64,000 bases of DNA from Halosegnis longus (GTDB taxonomy: Archaea > Halobacteriota > Halobacteria > Halobacteriales > Haloarculaceae). The stretch lies in NCBI RefSeq assembly GCF_009663395.1, contig NZ_QKNW01000001.1, positions 1,178,001 through 1,242,000 on the forward strand, read 5' to 3'. Position numbers and translations under genes: made by a program. Shown piece by piece: positions 9,029 through 17,740 of this stretch (positions are counted from its first letter, which is position 1; every line of letters begins with the position of its first letter). A model generated the notes under the pieces. That model saw only the letters and a program-made list of their open reading frames with translations. It did no database searches and was not told where the DNA came from.

Positions 9029-9900
9029 TGCCCCTCGACGCGTCGACGCGCGAACTGCTCCTGCTCGCGTTCGCCCGTCGCCGGGGCATCCTCGACGCCC
9101 TGACGACCGACGCCGGCACGCCCGAGGCGGTCGCCGACGCGACGGACACCGACCCGGCGGTCGCCGAGGCGGTCACCACGGCGCTTGCAGCCCGTGGCTT
9201 CCTCGAACGCGTGGGCGACGAGTACGAGCCGACGAACCGCCTGCTCGGCTTTCTCACCAAGACTGACGTGCGCTCCGTCGGCTCGCTGCCGGCGACACTC
9301 GACACCATCGACGCGTGGACCGACCACGACACCGACCCCGAGCGCGCCCGCGTGAACCGGCTCGGCGAGCAGTGGGCGCGCGACGACCAGACCGTTCGGG
9401 CGGCCGTCACTGCCGCCGTCCGCGCCGTACCCGACGCCGAGCACGTCGTCTGTCTCCGCGACGGCCCCGGCCGCCACGCCCGCGAGTTCGCCGCTCGCGG
9501 CTACGACGCGACGGTTCTGGAATCGCCCGCCCGTGGCGACCGGGTCACACCGCTGCTCGCGCCGACCGACGTTCGACTCGAAACAGGGGGGTACGACACC
9601 GTCCCGCAGACGGATCTCGTCTTCGCGGCGGGGCTGCTCGCGCGGTCGGACGACGAGCGCGCTCGCCGGTGGCTCGCGGCCGCCGGCGAGGCTGCGTCGA
9701 CGGTCGTCTGTATCGAACCAGTGCGCGACCGGTCGGCCGACGGCGCACTACTTGACGTGGAACACCGGCTCCGAGACGGCGGTCGCGTCCGACCCGAGTC
9801 GGCGCTGCGGTCGCTGTTTACCGACGCGAATCTCGACTGCGCGCTCGCCGAAATTCCCGGGACGGAGACCGTCGCCCTCGTCGGGCGTCGGGTTCAATAG
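9028..9900 (+). CDS. Methyltransferase-fold protein (O-methyltransferase-like), coupled to radA
   Basis: This 290-residue protein starts with GTG inside the radA stop (TAGTG), so it is translationally coupled to radA. The first 85 residues resemble the winged-helix dimerisation domain of small-molecule O-methyltransferases (GILDALTTDAGTPEAVADATD, then GFLERVGDEYEPTNRLLGFL). The rest resembles a Rossmann methyltransferase domain, but the SAM-binding loop is weak (CLRDGPGRHAREFAARGYD). The final SFEL-like strands are present (ETVALVGRR). Substrate unknown; a degenerate SAM site is possible. Confidence 0.6.
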   Translation: MPLDASTRELLLLAFARRRGILDALTTDAGTPEAVADATDTDPAVAEAVTTALAARGFLERVGDEYEPTNRLLGFLTKTDVRSVGSLPATLDTIDAWTDHDTDPERARVNRLGEQWARDDQTVRAAVTAAVRAVPDAEHVVCLRDGPGRHAREFAARGYDATVLESPARGDRVTPLLAPTDVRLETGGYDTVPQTDLVFAAGLLARSDDERARRWLAAAGEAASTVVCIEPVRDRSADGALLDVEHRLRDGGRVRPESALRSLFTDANLDCALAEIPGTETVALVGRRVQ

Positions 9901-9922
9901 CATCGGCCCCCGATTTTGAGCC

Positions 9923-10663
9923 ATGGACGCGGAGCTGCTGCGGGCGGATATGGTCGATAGCCTCGAACACGAGGCGAAGGCCGTCATCGCCAGCGACGCC
10001 GTCGCAAGCGCGATGCGGACGGTTCCACGCGAGCCGTTCGTCCCCGACGACGTACTCACGTACGCCGACCGCGCGGCCGAGCAGTTCGGCACGCGCGTGC
10101 TCGCTCCCTCCGACGCCGCCCGACTGTTCGAGGCCGTCGCCCCGGACCCGGGCGAGTCGGTGCTCGTCGTCGGGGTCGGCGTCGGCTACACGGCGGCCGT
10201 GCTCGCCGAACTCGCCGGGGGCCGACACGTCCACGCCATCGACATCGACCGCAGGCTCGTCTATGAGGCCCGGTCGAATCTCCGGAAGGCGGGCTACGGT
10301 GAGGTGCTCGTGGACTGTGCCGACGGCGCGGACGGGCTTCCCGCCTACGCCCCCTACGACCACATCCTCGTTGAGGCGGCCGCCATTCGTCCGCCGAAAC
10401 GGCTGCTCGCACAACTGTCTGAATCGGGTCGACTCGTGCTCCCGCTGGGAGGTGGAAATCAGACGCTCACGGTCGTCGACGGCGACGGCGAGCGCCGCGA
10501 GCGACTCGGCACGGTCGCCTTTGCCCCGATGCTCGTCGAGGGTGAGCAGGCGACCACGCTCGAACGGAATCGCACGTCTCGCGAGGAACACGAGCGCAGC
10601 CGGCAGGCCGCGAATCGAAGGAACGGCTGGGAGCAGGAGTGGATCGACTGGGACCGCTACTGA
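9923..10663 (+). CDS. pcm: Protein-L-isoaspartate O-methyltransferase-like protein
   Basis: This 246-residue protein matches PCMT in its N-terminal VPREPFVPDD string and its SAM loop VGVGVGYT (83-90). It also has CADGADGLPAYAPYDHILVEAA and the SGRLVLPLGGGNQTL strand. PCMT methylates isoaspartyl residues to repair aged proteins. The C-terminal 40 residues are Arg/Glu-rich and specific to the haloarchaeal type. It follows the radA-linked methyltransferase by 22 nt and may be in the same transcript. Confidence 0.85.
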   Translation: MDAELLRADMVDSLEHEAKAVIASDAVASAMRTVPREPFVPDDVLTYADRAAEQFGTRVLAPSDAARLFEAVAPDPGESVLVVGVGVGYTAAVLAELAGGRHVHAIDIDRRLVYEARSNLRKAGYGEVLVDCADGADGLPAYAPYDHILVEAAAIRPPKRLLAQLSESGRLVLPLGGGNQTLTVVDGDGERRERLGTVAFAPMLVEGEQATTLERNRTSREEHERSRQAANRRNGWEQEWIDWDRY

Positions 10664-10724
10664 CGCGTGTCCGACGCGGCTTTTTGTACATCGAGAGTGA
10701 CGGGTGGGCCATGGAGGCGTCCGC

Positions 10725-11018
10725 GTGACCGACACCGAAATCGAGGTGACGGTCGCCGACCCCGGCGACCCTCGCCCCGCGGTCGTCGGCGAGTCGCGGC
10801 TCGACGTGGCCGTCGACGGACGGCTGTATCCGACGGCGGAACTCGCCGACGGCGGCTATCTCGCGTGGTGGTTCGAGGCGGCCGACTCGCCCGCGCCGGA
10901 CGCCGAGGCGACGACCGAGTGGGTCGCCGCCCCGACCCGGTTTCTGGCTGCCGCGACGCTGCGTGAACTCTGGGCCGACCCTGCGGTCTTCGACCGCATC
11001 GCCGACGGCTCCGTTTAG
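10725..11018 (+). CDS. Hypothetical haloarchaeal protein
   Basis: A 97-residue acidic soluble protein when read from the GTG at 10725 (VTDTEIEVTVADPGD). An alternative in-frame GTG at 10704 would add seven residues. It has a beta-rich first half (DVAVDGRLYPTAEL) and a helical second half (TRFLAAATLRELWADPAVF). No motif is recognised. It lies between pcm and the flippase gene on the same strand. Confidence 0.55.
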   Translation: MTDTEIEVTVADPGDPRPAVVGESRLDVAVDGRLYPTAELADGGYLAWWFEAADSPAPDAEATTEWVAAPTRFLAAATLRELWADPAVFDRIADGSV

Positions 11019-11061
11019 CCTCATCGTCGCGCTTTTCTCCGCCACCCTCTCCGGGTGAGAT

Positions 11062-12573
11062 GTGCCCGACGACGACCCCGACGAGCGACTCGCCGACGCC
11101 CTCGAACGCGTGGCACACGGGGCAGTCGTCTCGATTCCCAGCACGCTCGCCCAGCGACTGCTCGCGCTCGCGTTCACCGCCGTCCTGACCAACGGCTTCT
11201 CGGCCGGCGGGTACGGGCTGTTCGTGCTCGCGCGGCGCATCCAGCGATTCCTGCGCTCGCTCACCCGCAGCTTCACCACCGGGCTGAGCCGGTACGTTCC
11301 GAACACCGACACCGACGCCGACCGCGACATCGTGGCGACGTTCGCGCTCACGCTCGCGCTCGCGGCCGCCACCGTCTTCGGTGTCGCACTGTATCTCGCC
11401 GTGCCCGAAATCGGCCGGCTCACGGCCAAAGGAGCTGAGTTCGAGCTGTATCTGCGCGTCTTCGCGCTCGGACTGCCGGCGACGGTGTGGCTCTCCGTCG
11501 TGGGGAGTCTGCTCCAGAGCCTAGAGGAGATTACGCCGATGAACCTCACCCTCCGGCTCGGCTTCCCGACGCTCCAGCTGCTCGCCGCGGGCGTCGGGCT
11601 CTGGCTCGATAGCCTGCTCGCGGTCGCAGTCGGCGTGCTCGTCGCCGCGGCGCTCGGCGGAACCGCCGCGCTCGCCTGGCTCGCTCGCGAGCGCGGACTG
11701 CGCCCCCGGTATCGCGGGCCGACGGCCAGTTCGCTTCGCGGACGCTACCTCCGCTACACCGCGCCGCTGTTCGCGAGTTCGATTGCGACGACCGTCCAGC
11801 GGCTCGGCTTTTATCCGCTCATCGCGGTCTTTCTCACCAGCACCGCGGGCGCGGTGTTCGCGGTCGGGGAACTCGTCGGGATGCTCGTCCGGCTCCCCCT
11901 GTTCGGCATCAATCAGCTGATGCCCCCCGTCGCGGCCACGCTGTACGGCGGCGACCACCACGAGGCGCTCGCGAAGCTGTATCACGCGACCAGCCGGCTC
12001 GTACTCGTCGGCGTCACCGGACTCGCGGTGCCGGTGGTCGTCTTCCGGCGCGAGGTGATGGGGCTGTTCGGACCGGCGTTCGTCGAGCACGCACCCCTCC
12101 TGCCGGCGTTCATCCTCGCGCAGTGGATCGCCTGTGCCGCCGGCAGCGTCGGCATCCTCCTCATGATGACCGACCACCAGCGCGCGATGTTCCTCGTCAA
12201 CACCGCCATCACCGCCGGACTGGTCGTCGTCTCGATTCCGCTCACCCGCCAGTACGGGCTCGCGGGCGTCGTCGGGGTGTACCTGCTCATGCTCTCGCTC
12301 AACAACGTCCTCGAAGTGGTCGTGCTCTGGTGGCTCGAGGACCTCCAGCCGCTCACGGTCGCCCACCTCAAACCCGTCGCCGCGGCCGTCCCGCTCGCCG
12401 CGGTGACGCTGGTCGGCCACCGGCTCGTTCCCGGACTGGGCGGTGCGGTCGGGGCGACGGTCGTCGGACTCGCCGTCTATGCGGGCGTCCTGTTGTGGCT
12501 CGGATTTGCCCCCGCAGAGCGCCGGCTCGTCGGTGCACTCGCCGACCGCTACCGGTCGGTCACTCCCGGATGA
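11062..12573 (+). CDS. Wzx-type polysaccharide/oligosaccharide flippase
   Basis: The protein is 503 residues with about 14 hydrophobic segments. Together with an N-terminal region SIPSTLAQRLLALAF and the charged stretch GYGLFVLARRIQRFLRSL, it fits the PST/MOP flippase superfamily (RfbX/Wzx, and haloarchaeal AglR). These move lipid-linked sugars across the membrane for glycan or S-layer glycosylation. No glycosyltransferase cluster is in the window, so the substrate is unknown. The start is GTG at 11062, which gives the acidic leader PDDDPDERLADALERV. The stop overlaps the convergent gene by 14 nt. Confidence 0.82.
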   Translation: MPDDDPDERLADALERVAHGAVVSIPSTLAQRLLALAFTAVLTNGFSAGGYGLFVLARRIQRFLRSLTRSFTTGLSRYVPNTDTDADRDIVATFALTLALAAATVFGVALYLAVPEIGRLTAKGAEFELYLRVFALGLPATVWLSVVGSLLQSLEEITPMNLTLRLGFPTLQLLAAGVGLWLDSLLAVAVGVLVAAALGGTAALAWLARERGLRPRYRGPTASSLRGRYLRYTAPLFASSIATTVQRLGFYPLIAVFLTSTAGAVFAVGELVGMLVRLPLFGINQLMPPVAATLYGGDHHEALAKLYHATSRLVLVGVTGLAVPVVVFRREVMGLFGPAFVEHAPLLPAFILAQWIACAAGSVGILLMMTDHQRAMFLVNTAITAGLVVVSIPLTRQYGLAGVVGVYLLMLSLNNVLEVVVLWWLEDLQPLTVAHLKPVAAAVPLAAVTLVGHRLVPGLGGAVGATVVGLAVYAGVLLWLGFAPAERRLVGALADRYRSVTPG

Positions 12574-13003
12574 CGAGCAGCGCGGTGTTCTCTCTGCGGT
12601 CGACGTACTCGGCGTTCGCCGGCGGCTTCACCTCGAAGGAGACGGTGCCGTCGGCCTGATTTTCTCCCAGCGACGGGTCGATGTCGAGCGTTGCCCTCCC
12701 CGACTCGTTGGTAGTCGCCGTCGCCACGCCGTCGAGCATCGCGGAGTCGCCGCGCGCGATGACCGTCGCGCCCGAGACGCGGCCTCCGTCCGGGCCGACG
12801 ACCGCGACCGACACCGTCTCCGTCTCGCCGAGCGTCGCGACCTCCGGCTCCGGCCGTACGTCGAGTTCGCTCACGCCGATGGCCGAGATCCCCGAAATCA
12901 TGTTCATCATCACGGACAGCGACGCCACGCCGACCACCAGCGCGATGACCAGCCGAATCGGTAACCCCTCGATAGCCCGCTCGTCGTCGAGTATGTCGAA
13001 CAC
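12560..13003 (-). CDS. Membrane-anchored protein with extracellular Ig-like (Big-1 type) domain
   Basis: This 147-residue protein has a short cytoplasmic N-terminus (MFDILDDERAIEGLPI), one hydrophobic anchor at about 17-39, and a beta-sandwich-like outer domain. The outer domain carries repeats of the kind SVAVVGPDGGRVSGATVIARG and GVATATTNESGRATLDI, which resemble bacterial Ig-like/carboxypeptidase-regulatory domains. The function is unknown; an archaellum- or pilin-associated surface role is only a guess. It converges on the flippase gene. Confidence 0.6.
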   Translation of the reverse strand: MFDILDDERAIEGLPIRLVIALVVGVASLSVMMNMISGISAIGVSELDVRPEPEVATLGETETVSVAVVGPDGGRVSGATVIARGDSAMLDGVATATTNESGRATLDIDPSLGENQADGTVSFEVKPPANAEYVDRRENTALLVIRE

Positions 13004-13051
13004 GGGGTCGGTGGCCCGTCATCCGTCATAAGCTGTCGTCCCCGACTTGAA

Positions 13052-14080
13052 GTGAGATACCGCGCCACGACCGGCGTGGCGACCATCGGCCGCACGGACG
13101 GCGACGGACCGAAACTCCCACTCGGGCAGTATATCGCCCGCGACGGGAGCCACGGGGGAGACGTGACGCTCGACTGTGCCCGGCCACACGCGATGTGTCT
13201 GGTCGGGAAACGGGGGAGCGGGAAGTCGAACACGCTCGGGCTGCTCGCCGAGGGGCTCTGTGCGGTCGACGGGATCGTCCCCGTGGTCGCGGACCCGATG
13301 GGTGGCTTCGCCGGACTCGACGCACTCGGCGCCGCTGTGCGTGAGCCGCGCGTCTCCCCTGCGGCGATTCCGCCTCGGGAGTGGCCGCGGCTCGTCGGGC
13401 TCGACCCGACGGAGGCGGCCGGCGCGCTCGTCTGGACGGCCGCGAGCGAGCGTTCGACGCTCGCCGAGATGCGCGCGTACGTCGACGACGAGGGGGCCCG
13501 CCACACGCGCCGGGTCGCGGCGAACCACCTCGCCCGTGCGGCCTCGTGGGGGGTGTTCGCGCCCGAGGGCATCCGCCAGCCGACGGACCCGACCGTCCTC
13601 GACCTCGCCGGCGTCTCCGACCGCGCGGCGAACGCCGTCGTTCGCGCGGTCGCGACCGGGTTGTACGAGCGCCGACTCGCGGGCGAGGGGCCGTTGCCGT
13701 GGCTGCTCGTGGACGAGGCGCACGTCTTCCTCGATGGCGTCGCCGCGCCCGCGCTGGATACACTCCTCACTCGGGGACGTGCCCCCGGCGTCTCGCTCGT
13801 GCTCGCGACCCAGCGCCCCAACGCGCTCCCCGAGACGGCCATCTCGCAGGCCGACCTGTTAGCGACCCACCGGCTCACCGGCCGCGCGGATACGGCCGCC
13901 GTCGCGGGCGCACGCGGCGACTACGTCGACGGGTCCGTCGAGACCCGGATTCCTGCCGGCGTCGGTGACCTGCTCGTCTTCGACGACGCCACCGAGCGCG
14001 CCCACAGCGTCCGGGTCAGCGAGCGCACGACCCCACACGGCGGAACGGCACCTACCCTCGGAACCGACGGATACGAGTAG
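13052..14080 (+). CDS. HerA-like (DUF87) ATPase
   Basis: This 342-residue P-loop NTPase has Walker A GKRGSGKS at 52-59, Walker B LLVDEAHVFLDG near residue 217, and sensor string LATQRP near 250. The order and the short size match the FtsK/HerA superfamily of archaeal ATPases that pump or process DNA ends. It lacks the NurA neighbour of true HerA and is shorter than HerA (about 500), so it is a paralogue with unproven substrate. The start is GTG at 13052, divergent from the surface-protein gene by 48 nt. Confidence 0.78.
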   Translation: MRYRATTGVATIGRTDGDGPKLPLGQYIARDGSHGGDVTLDCARPHAMCLVGKRGSGKSNTLGLLAEGLCAVDGIVPVVADPMGGFAGLDALGAAVREPRVSPAAIPPREWPRLVGLDPTEAAGALVWTAASERSTLAEMRAYVDDEGARHTRRVAANHLARAASWGVFAPEGIRQPTDPTVLDLAGVSDRAANAVVRAVATGLYERRLAGEGPLPWLLVDEAHVFLDGVAAPALDTLLTRGRAPGVSLVLATQRPNALPETAISQADLLATHRLTGRADTAAVAGARGDYVDGSVETRIPAGVGDLLVFDDATERAHSVRVSERTTPHGGTAPTLGTDGYE

Positions 14081-14100
14081 GTCGCCCGCGCGACCCCGGT

Positions 14101-14466
14101 ATGGAGAGGAACCCGACGCTCGCGCTCGTCGCCGTCGGCGGTGCGCTCGGTGCCGTCTGTCGGTGGGGCGTCGGCGTCGCGCTCGCCGGTCCCGCCTTCC
14201 CAGTCGGAACGCTCGCTGTGAACGTCCTCGGCGCGTTCCTGCTTGGCGTTCTGCTGTACGACCGGCGGTTCCGGAACGCGGTCGCCGCGCGCACCCGGCT
14301 GGTCGCCGGCACCGGATTCCTCTCGTCGTTCACGACGTACTCGACGTTCGCCGCCGAAACGGTCGCGCTCGCCCCGGCGCTCGCGGGACTGAATCTCGCT
14401 GCGAACTACGCGCTCGGCTTCCTCGCCGTCCTCGCCGGCCGTCGCGTCGCGGGGTGGTCGGCGTGA
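14101..14466 (+). CDS. crcB: Fluoride channel CrcB/Fluc, copy 1
   Basis: This 121-residue four-helix membrane protein has the CrcB signatures GAVCRWGVG, TLAVNVLGAFLLGV and the Phe-box/Ser-Thr string GTGFLSSFTTYSTFAAETV. CrcB dimers export F- through two antiparallel pores. It overlaps crcB copy 2 by 4 nt (GTGA), so the two are made together. This suggests a heterodimeric channel, as in other organisms with paired genes. Confidence 0.92.
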   Translation: MERNPTLALVAVGGALGAVCRWGVGVALAGPAFPVGTLAVNVLGAFLLGVLLYDRRFRNAVAARTRLVAGTGFLSSFTTYSTFAAETVALAPALAGLNLAANYALGFLAVLAGRRVAGWSA

Positions 14467-14813
14467 CACTCACGCCGCTGCTCGTCGCTGTCGGCGGCGC
14501 AGTCGGTGCCGTCTGTCGACACGTGGTCGACGAGCACATCGGGCGCGCACGGGTCGACACGCTCGTCGTGAACGTGCTCGGTAGTCTCCTCCTCGGATTC
14601 GTGCTCGCCGCGCCGCTGGGCGAATCGGCGGTCGCGCTCGCGGGAACCGGGTTCTGTGGCGCGTTCACGACGTTCTCGTCGTTCGCGTTCGAGACGGTCC
14701 GGCTCGCAGAAGACGGGTTCGGCCGGGCGGCCGCGGTGAACGCGGTCGGCACGTTCGCGCTCGCAGCCGTCGGCGTCGCGGTCGGGGGATGGGGCGGCTC
14801 AGTTGTCTTCTAG
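14463..14813 (+). CDS. crcB: Fluoride channel CrcB/Fluc, copy 2
   Basis: This 116-residue membrane protein starts at the GTG at 14463, which overlaps the stop of copy 1. It carries GAVCRHVVDEH, TLVVNVLGSLLLGF and GTGFCGAFTTFSSFAFETV, all CrcB hallmarks. The two copies share about the same motifs but differ in charge at their N-termini, which would support opposite membrane orientations (inference). The 3' end overlaps the convergent response regulator by 15 nt. Confidence 0.92.
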   Translation: MTLTPLLVAVGGAVGAVCRHVVDEHIGRARVDTLVVNVLGSLLLGFVLAAPLGESAVALAGTGFCGAFTTFSSFAFETVRLAEDGFGRAAAVNAVGTFALAAVGVAVGGWGGSVVF

Positions 14814-15368
14814 CTCCTGGAGCGCCCGCTCGAAGTCCTCGGTGGTGAAGTCCGCCGTCGTCTCGTCGAGCTTCACGCTCAGTTCTTCTATGTCCTCACA
14901 CAGCTCCGCGTACGCCTCGCTCTCTTCGAGTTCGCGCTCGCTCTTTTGCGTTTCCAGCGCGGCGCGCTTCGAGACGAGCGCGTAGTACTCCCGCAGTTGG
15001 GCGTCGTACTCCGACCGGGAGAGCAGCTGTTCGACGGCCTCGCGAAGCTCCTCGCGCCGGACCGGCTTCACGAGATAGTCGTCGAAGCCCATCTCGATGA
15101 TATCGAAATCCGGCTCGACGGCGGTCACCATCGCGACGCGACAGCCGTATCCGGCCGCTCGGATGGCACTCAACACCTCGTCGCCGGAGGTGTCGGGCAT
15201 CAGCCGGTCGATGAGCGCAACGTCCACGTCCTCGTCGGCGGCGTCGATGCCGTCGTCGCCGCCGTAGGCCGTCCGAACGTCGTAGCTGTCGGCCAGCCAC
15301 GCGGCGTACAGGTCGGCGAGGTCGGGCTCGTCGTCGACGATCAACACCGTCGGCTGACCGTCACTCAC
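14799..15368 (-). CDS. HalX-domain response regulator
   Basis: This 189-residue protein has a receiver domain (1-110): acidic pair D12-D13, phospho-acceptor Asp54 in ALIDRLMPD, Thr82 and Lys101 in DYLVKPVRR. It is followed by a HalX C-terminal helical domain at about 115-189 (FTTEDFERALQELE at the end). HalX is a haloarchaeal output domain of unknown mechanism. No histidine kinase is adjacent; a partial kinase appears at the far right edge but is unlinked. It converges on crcB. Confidence 0.88.
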   Translation of the reverse strand: MSDGQPTVLIVDDEPDLADLYAAWLADSYDVRTAYGGDDGIDAADEDVDVALIDRLMPDTSGDEVLSAIRAAGYGCRVAMVTAVEPDFDIIEMGFDDYLVKPVRREELREAVEQLLSRSEYDAQLREYYALVSKRAALETQKSERELEESEAYAELCEDIEELSVKLDETTADFTTEDFERALQELEDN

Positions 15369-15634
15369 GATGACTCCCCCGGCTACGACTACGGTTCACA
15401 GCACCACATCAACGCCGGGGATGCATGAGGTTTTGGGCGCACTGTTGACATATGAATGTATAGCCTGGATGCACAGGGTTAACTCCCCGAACCGCAACAC
15501 AGCGGCCCACCGACCAGTCACCACTCGTGTATAAATCCTCCCGGGACCCCCGAGAGCGTGACGGTGTGCCGTGCGCGACTGACGGGGTTCGAATCAACGG
15601 CGAACCCACTCCGGAAGTTAGCGTTCGGAGAAAG
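15369..15634. other. Intergenic region between response regulator and tRNA-Asp
   Basis: 266 nt without a supported gene. The stretch is more A/T-rich than the rest and has a direct repeat GGATGCA-nn-AGG at 15419-15430 and 15467-15478, 48 nt apart. It probably contains the response-regulator promoter and the tail of the tRNA transcript. No RNA gene or insertion sequence can be recognised. Confidence 0.5.
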
Positions 15635-15707
15635 CGCCCGAGGCGGGATTTGAACCCGCGTCACGACCGTGACAGGGTCGTATGATGGGCCACTACACCA
15701 CCCGGGC
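15635..15707 (-). tRNA. tRNA-Asp(GTC)
   Basis: On the minus strand the acceptor stem GCCCGGG (from 15707) pairs with CTCGGGC (to 15636), with one G-T wobble, and 15635 supplies the discriminator G. The anticodon stem CGACC/GGTCG encloses the loop CTGTCAC with anticodon GTC, decoding GAC/GAU. The T arm has GGTTCAAATCC. There is no intron. The 73-nt length is canonical. Confidence 0.95.
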
Positions 15708-15732
15708 CGACGCATCTTCTCGTAGCCCGGTG

Positions 15733-15742
15733 GTATGTATAA
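15733..15742 (-). promoter_or_regulatory. TATA box of tRNA-Asp
   Basis: On the minus strand the sequence cttatacata lies 26-35 nt before the mature 5' end of the tRNA, the expected place for TBP binding. Confidence 0.6.
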
Positions 15743-15770
15743 GACTTTCCAACCGACGACGCGGCCGTGC

Positions 15771-15784
15771 GTGTGGTTACACAC
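15771..15784. repeat. Small inverted repeat between tRNA-Asp and rpoH promoters
   Basis: GTGTG-GTTA-CACAC is a perfect 5-bp-arm, 4-nt-loop inverted repeat, in the space between the divergently oriented tRNA-Asp and rpo operons. It may be an operator or a hairpin; the short arms mean chance is possible. Confidence 0.3.
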
Positions 15785-15947
15785 CGCACGGACACAAGAG
15801 TCTTGTACCATCACGCACCTTCGGGATGTATGGTCGCTCGGTCGGTGAGCGGTAGCCGTCTCGTGCGCGTTCCGAAAGTGCTTTGTGCTGGTGGATAATA
15901 CCTCGCTGTAGTATCTCAGAACTTCTCCCAGCGGGCCTCAGCCACAC

Positions 15948-16175
15948 ATGGTAGATGTAAGCCAACACGACCTCGTTCCAGAGCACAGGGTTGTCTCCGA
16001 TTCGGAGCTCGACGACGTGCTCGACGAGTACAATATCGACCGCACAGACTTACCGAAAATCAAACGCACCGACGCCGCCGTTCCCGACCAAGCAGAGGTC
16101 GGTGACGTGCTCGAAATCGTGCGCGACTCCCGGACGACGGACCAAGCCGTCGTCTACCGACTGGTGATTCAGTAA
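15948..16175 (+). CDS. rpoH: RNA polymerase subunit H
   Basis: This 75-residue archaeal RpoH (homologue of the eukaryotic Rpb5 C-terminal domain) forms part of the lower jaw of RNA polymerase. [19 protein letters not shown] and [16 protein letters not shown] are diagnostic. It is the first gene of the archaeal operon H-B''-B'-A'-A''; the next start is one nucleotide after its stop. The operon promoter lies in the 240 nt upstream, with ggataata at about 15892-15900 as a TATA candidate. Confidence 0.95.
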   Translation: MVDVSQHDLVPEHRVVSDSELDDVLDEYNIDRTDLPKIKRTDAAVPDQAEVGDVLEIVRDSRTTDQAVVYRLVIQ

Positions 16176-16176
16176 C

Positions 16177-17739
16177 ATGGACAGACAGAAACGCCGCGCC
16201 GTCTCAAGAGAGTACTTCTCCCGTGACCGACTCGCCGAACACCACTTCCGCTCGTTCAACTCCTTCCTCGAGCGCGGCATGCAGCGTGTCGTCGACGAGA
16301 AGGAGTCCATCGAGACGGACATCGGCGACAAGGAGGGACAGGAGCCGGTCCGCGTCGACCTCGCCGACGTGCGCGTCGAAACGCCGCGCGTCCGTGAGGC
16401 CGACGGCTCCGAGGAACTGCTCTACCCGCAGGAGGCGCGTCTCCGCAACATCACCTACTCCGCCCCGGTGTTCATGGAGATGGACATCGTCCGCGGCGGC
16501 GAGGAAGAGCCGGAACAGGTCGTCGACACCGCCGAGACCAAAATCGGTCGGATGCCGATTATGGTCGGCTCCTCGAAGTGTAATATCCACGACTTCTCCG
16601 ACGAGGAGCTCATCGAAATCGGCGAAGACCCCGCCGACCCCGGCGGCTACTTCATCGTCAACGGCTCCGAGCGCGTGCTGATGACGAGCGAGGACCTCGC
16701 GCCCAACAAGATTCTCGCCGAGTACGACACGAAGTACGGCGACGAGATTCAGGTCGCGAAGACGTTCTCCCAACGGCGCGGCTACCGCGCGCTCGTGCTG
16801 TGTGAGCGTAATCGTGAGGGGCTGCTCGAAGTGTCGTTCCCATCGGTGTCCGGCTCTATCGACTTCGTCACGCTCGTTCGCGCGCTCGGACTCGAATCCG
16901 ACGAGGAGATCGTCCACCGCGTGAGCGACGACCCCGAGATTGTGAAGTTCATGCTGGAGAACCTGGAGGCCGCCGAGGTCGGCTCCACCAACGAGGCAAT
17001 CGAGACGCTCGGCCAGCGCGTCGCCTCCGGACAGGGGAAAAACTACCAGCTCAAGCGCGCCAACTACGTCATCGACCGCTACCTCCTCCCGCATCTCCAC
17101 GAGGAGGGCATCGAGGACGAGGAGGTCCGGATGAACAAGGCCGTCTACCTCTGTCGGATGGCCGAGGCGTGTTTCGAACTCGCGCTCGGTCGGCGTGAAT
17201 CCGACGACAAGGACCACTACGCCAACAAGCGGCTGAAGGTGTCGGGCGACCTGATGAAGGACCTGTTCCGCACCGCCTTGAACAAGCTGGCACGCGACGT
17301 GAAGTACCAGCTCGAACGCGCGAACATGCGAAACCGGCAGCTCTCGGTGTCGACGGTCGTCCGCTCGGACGTGTTGACCGAGCGGCTCGAACACCCGATT
17401 GCGACCGGGAACTGGGTGGGTGGCCGCTCGGGGGTCTCGCAGCTGGTGGACCGCACCGACTACATGGGTGTGCTGTCGCACCTGCGCCGGCTCCGCTCGC
17501 CGCTGTCGCGGTCCCAGCCCCACTTCGAGGCGCGTGACCTCCACGCGACCCAGTGGGGTCGCATCTGTCCCTCCGAGACGCCGGAGGGGCCGAACTGTGG
17601 GCTCGTGAAGAACTTCGCGCAGGCGATGGAGCTGTCACAGAACGTCGAGGACGAACGAGAACTGAAGCGAGAACTCGCCTCCATGGGCGTAAACGGCATC
17701 CCCGGCATCGAGACCGTGGAGGCCCCCGCAGACGACTAA
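16177..17739 (+). CDS. rpoB2: RNA polymerase subunit B'' (N-terminal half of beta)
   Basis: This 520-residue subunit is the split N-terminal half of the archaeal beta subunit (lobe and protrusion). [17 protein letters not shown] and the C-terminal fork region ([20 protein letters not shown]) are diagnostic. Length matches haloarchaeal B''. The gene starts one nucleotide after rpoH and ends two nucleotides before the start of rpoB1, so the operon is tightly packed. Confidence 0.97.
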   Translation: MDRQKRRAVSREYFSRDRLAEHHFRSFNSFLERGMQRVVDEKESIETDIGDKEGQEPVRVDLADVRVETPRVREADGSEELLYPQEARLRNITYSAPVFMEMDIVRGGEEEPEQVVDTAETKIGRMPIMVGSSKCNIHDFSDEELIEIGEDPADPGGYFIVNGSERVLMTSEDLAPNKILAEYDTKYGDEIQVAKTFSQRRGYRALVLCERNREGLLEVSFPSVSGSIDFVTLVRALGLESDEEIVHRVSDDPEIVKFMLENLEAAEVGSTNEAIETLGQRVASGQGKNYQLKRANYVIDRYLLPHLHEEGIEDEEVRMNKAVYLCRMAEACFELALGRRESDDKDHYANKRLKVSGDLMKDLFRTALNKLARDVKYQLERANMRNRQLSVSTVVRSDVLTERLEHPIATGNWVGGRSGVSQLVDRTDYMGVLSHLRRLRSPLSRSQPHFEARDLHATQWGRICPSETPEGPNCGLVKNFAQAMELSQNVEDERELKRELASMGVNGIPGIETVEAPADD

Positions 17740-17740
17740 C

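Noticed and set aside
15777-15986. 69-codon minus-strand frame upstream of rpoH
   Set aside because: It covers the rpoH promoter and start, and has neither a plausible start context nor a recognisable sequence.
16204-17544. 446-codon minus-strand frame in rpoB''
   Set aside because: It is antisense to a certain RNA polymerase gene; the Val/Leu/Asp-rich product has no family resemblance.
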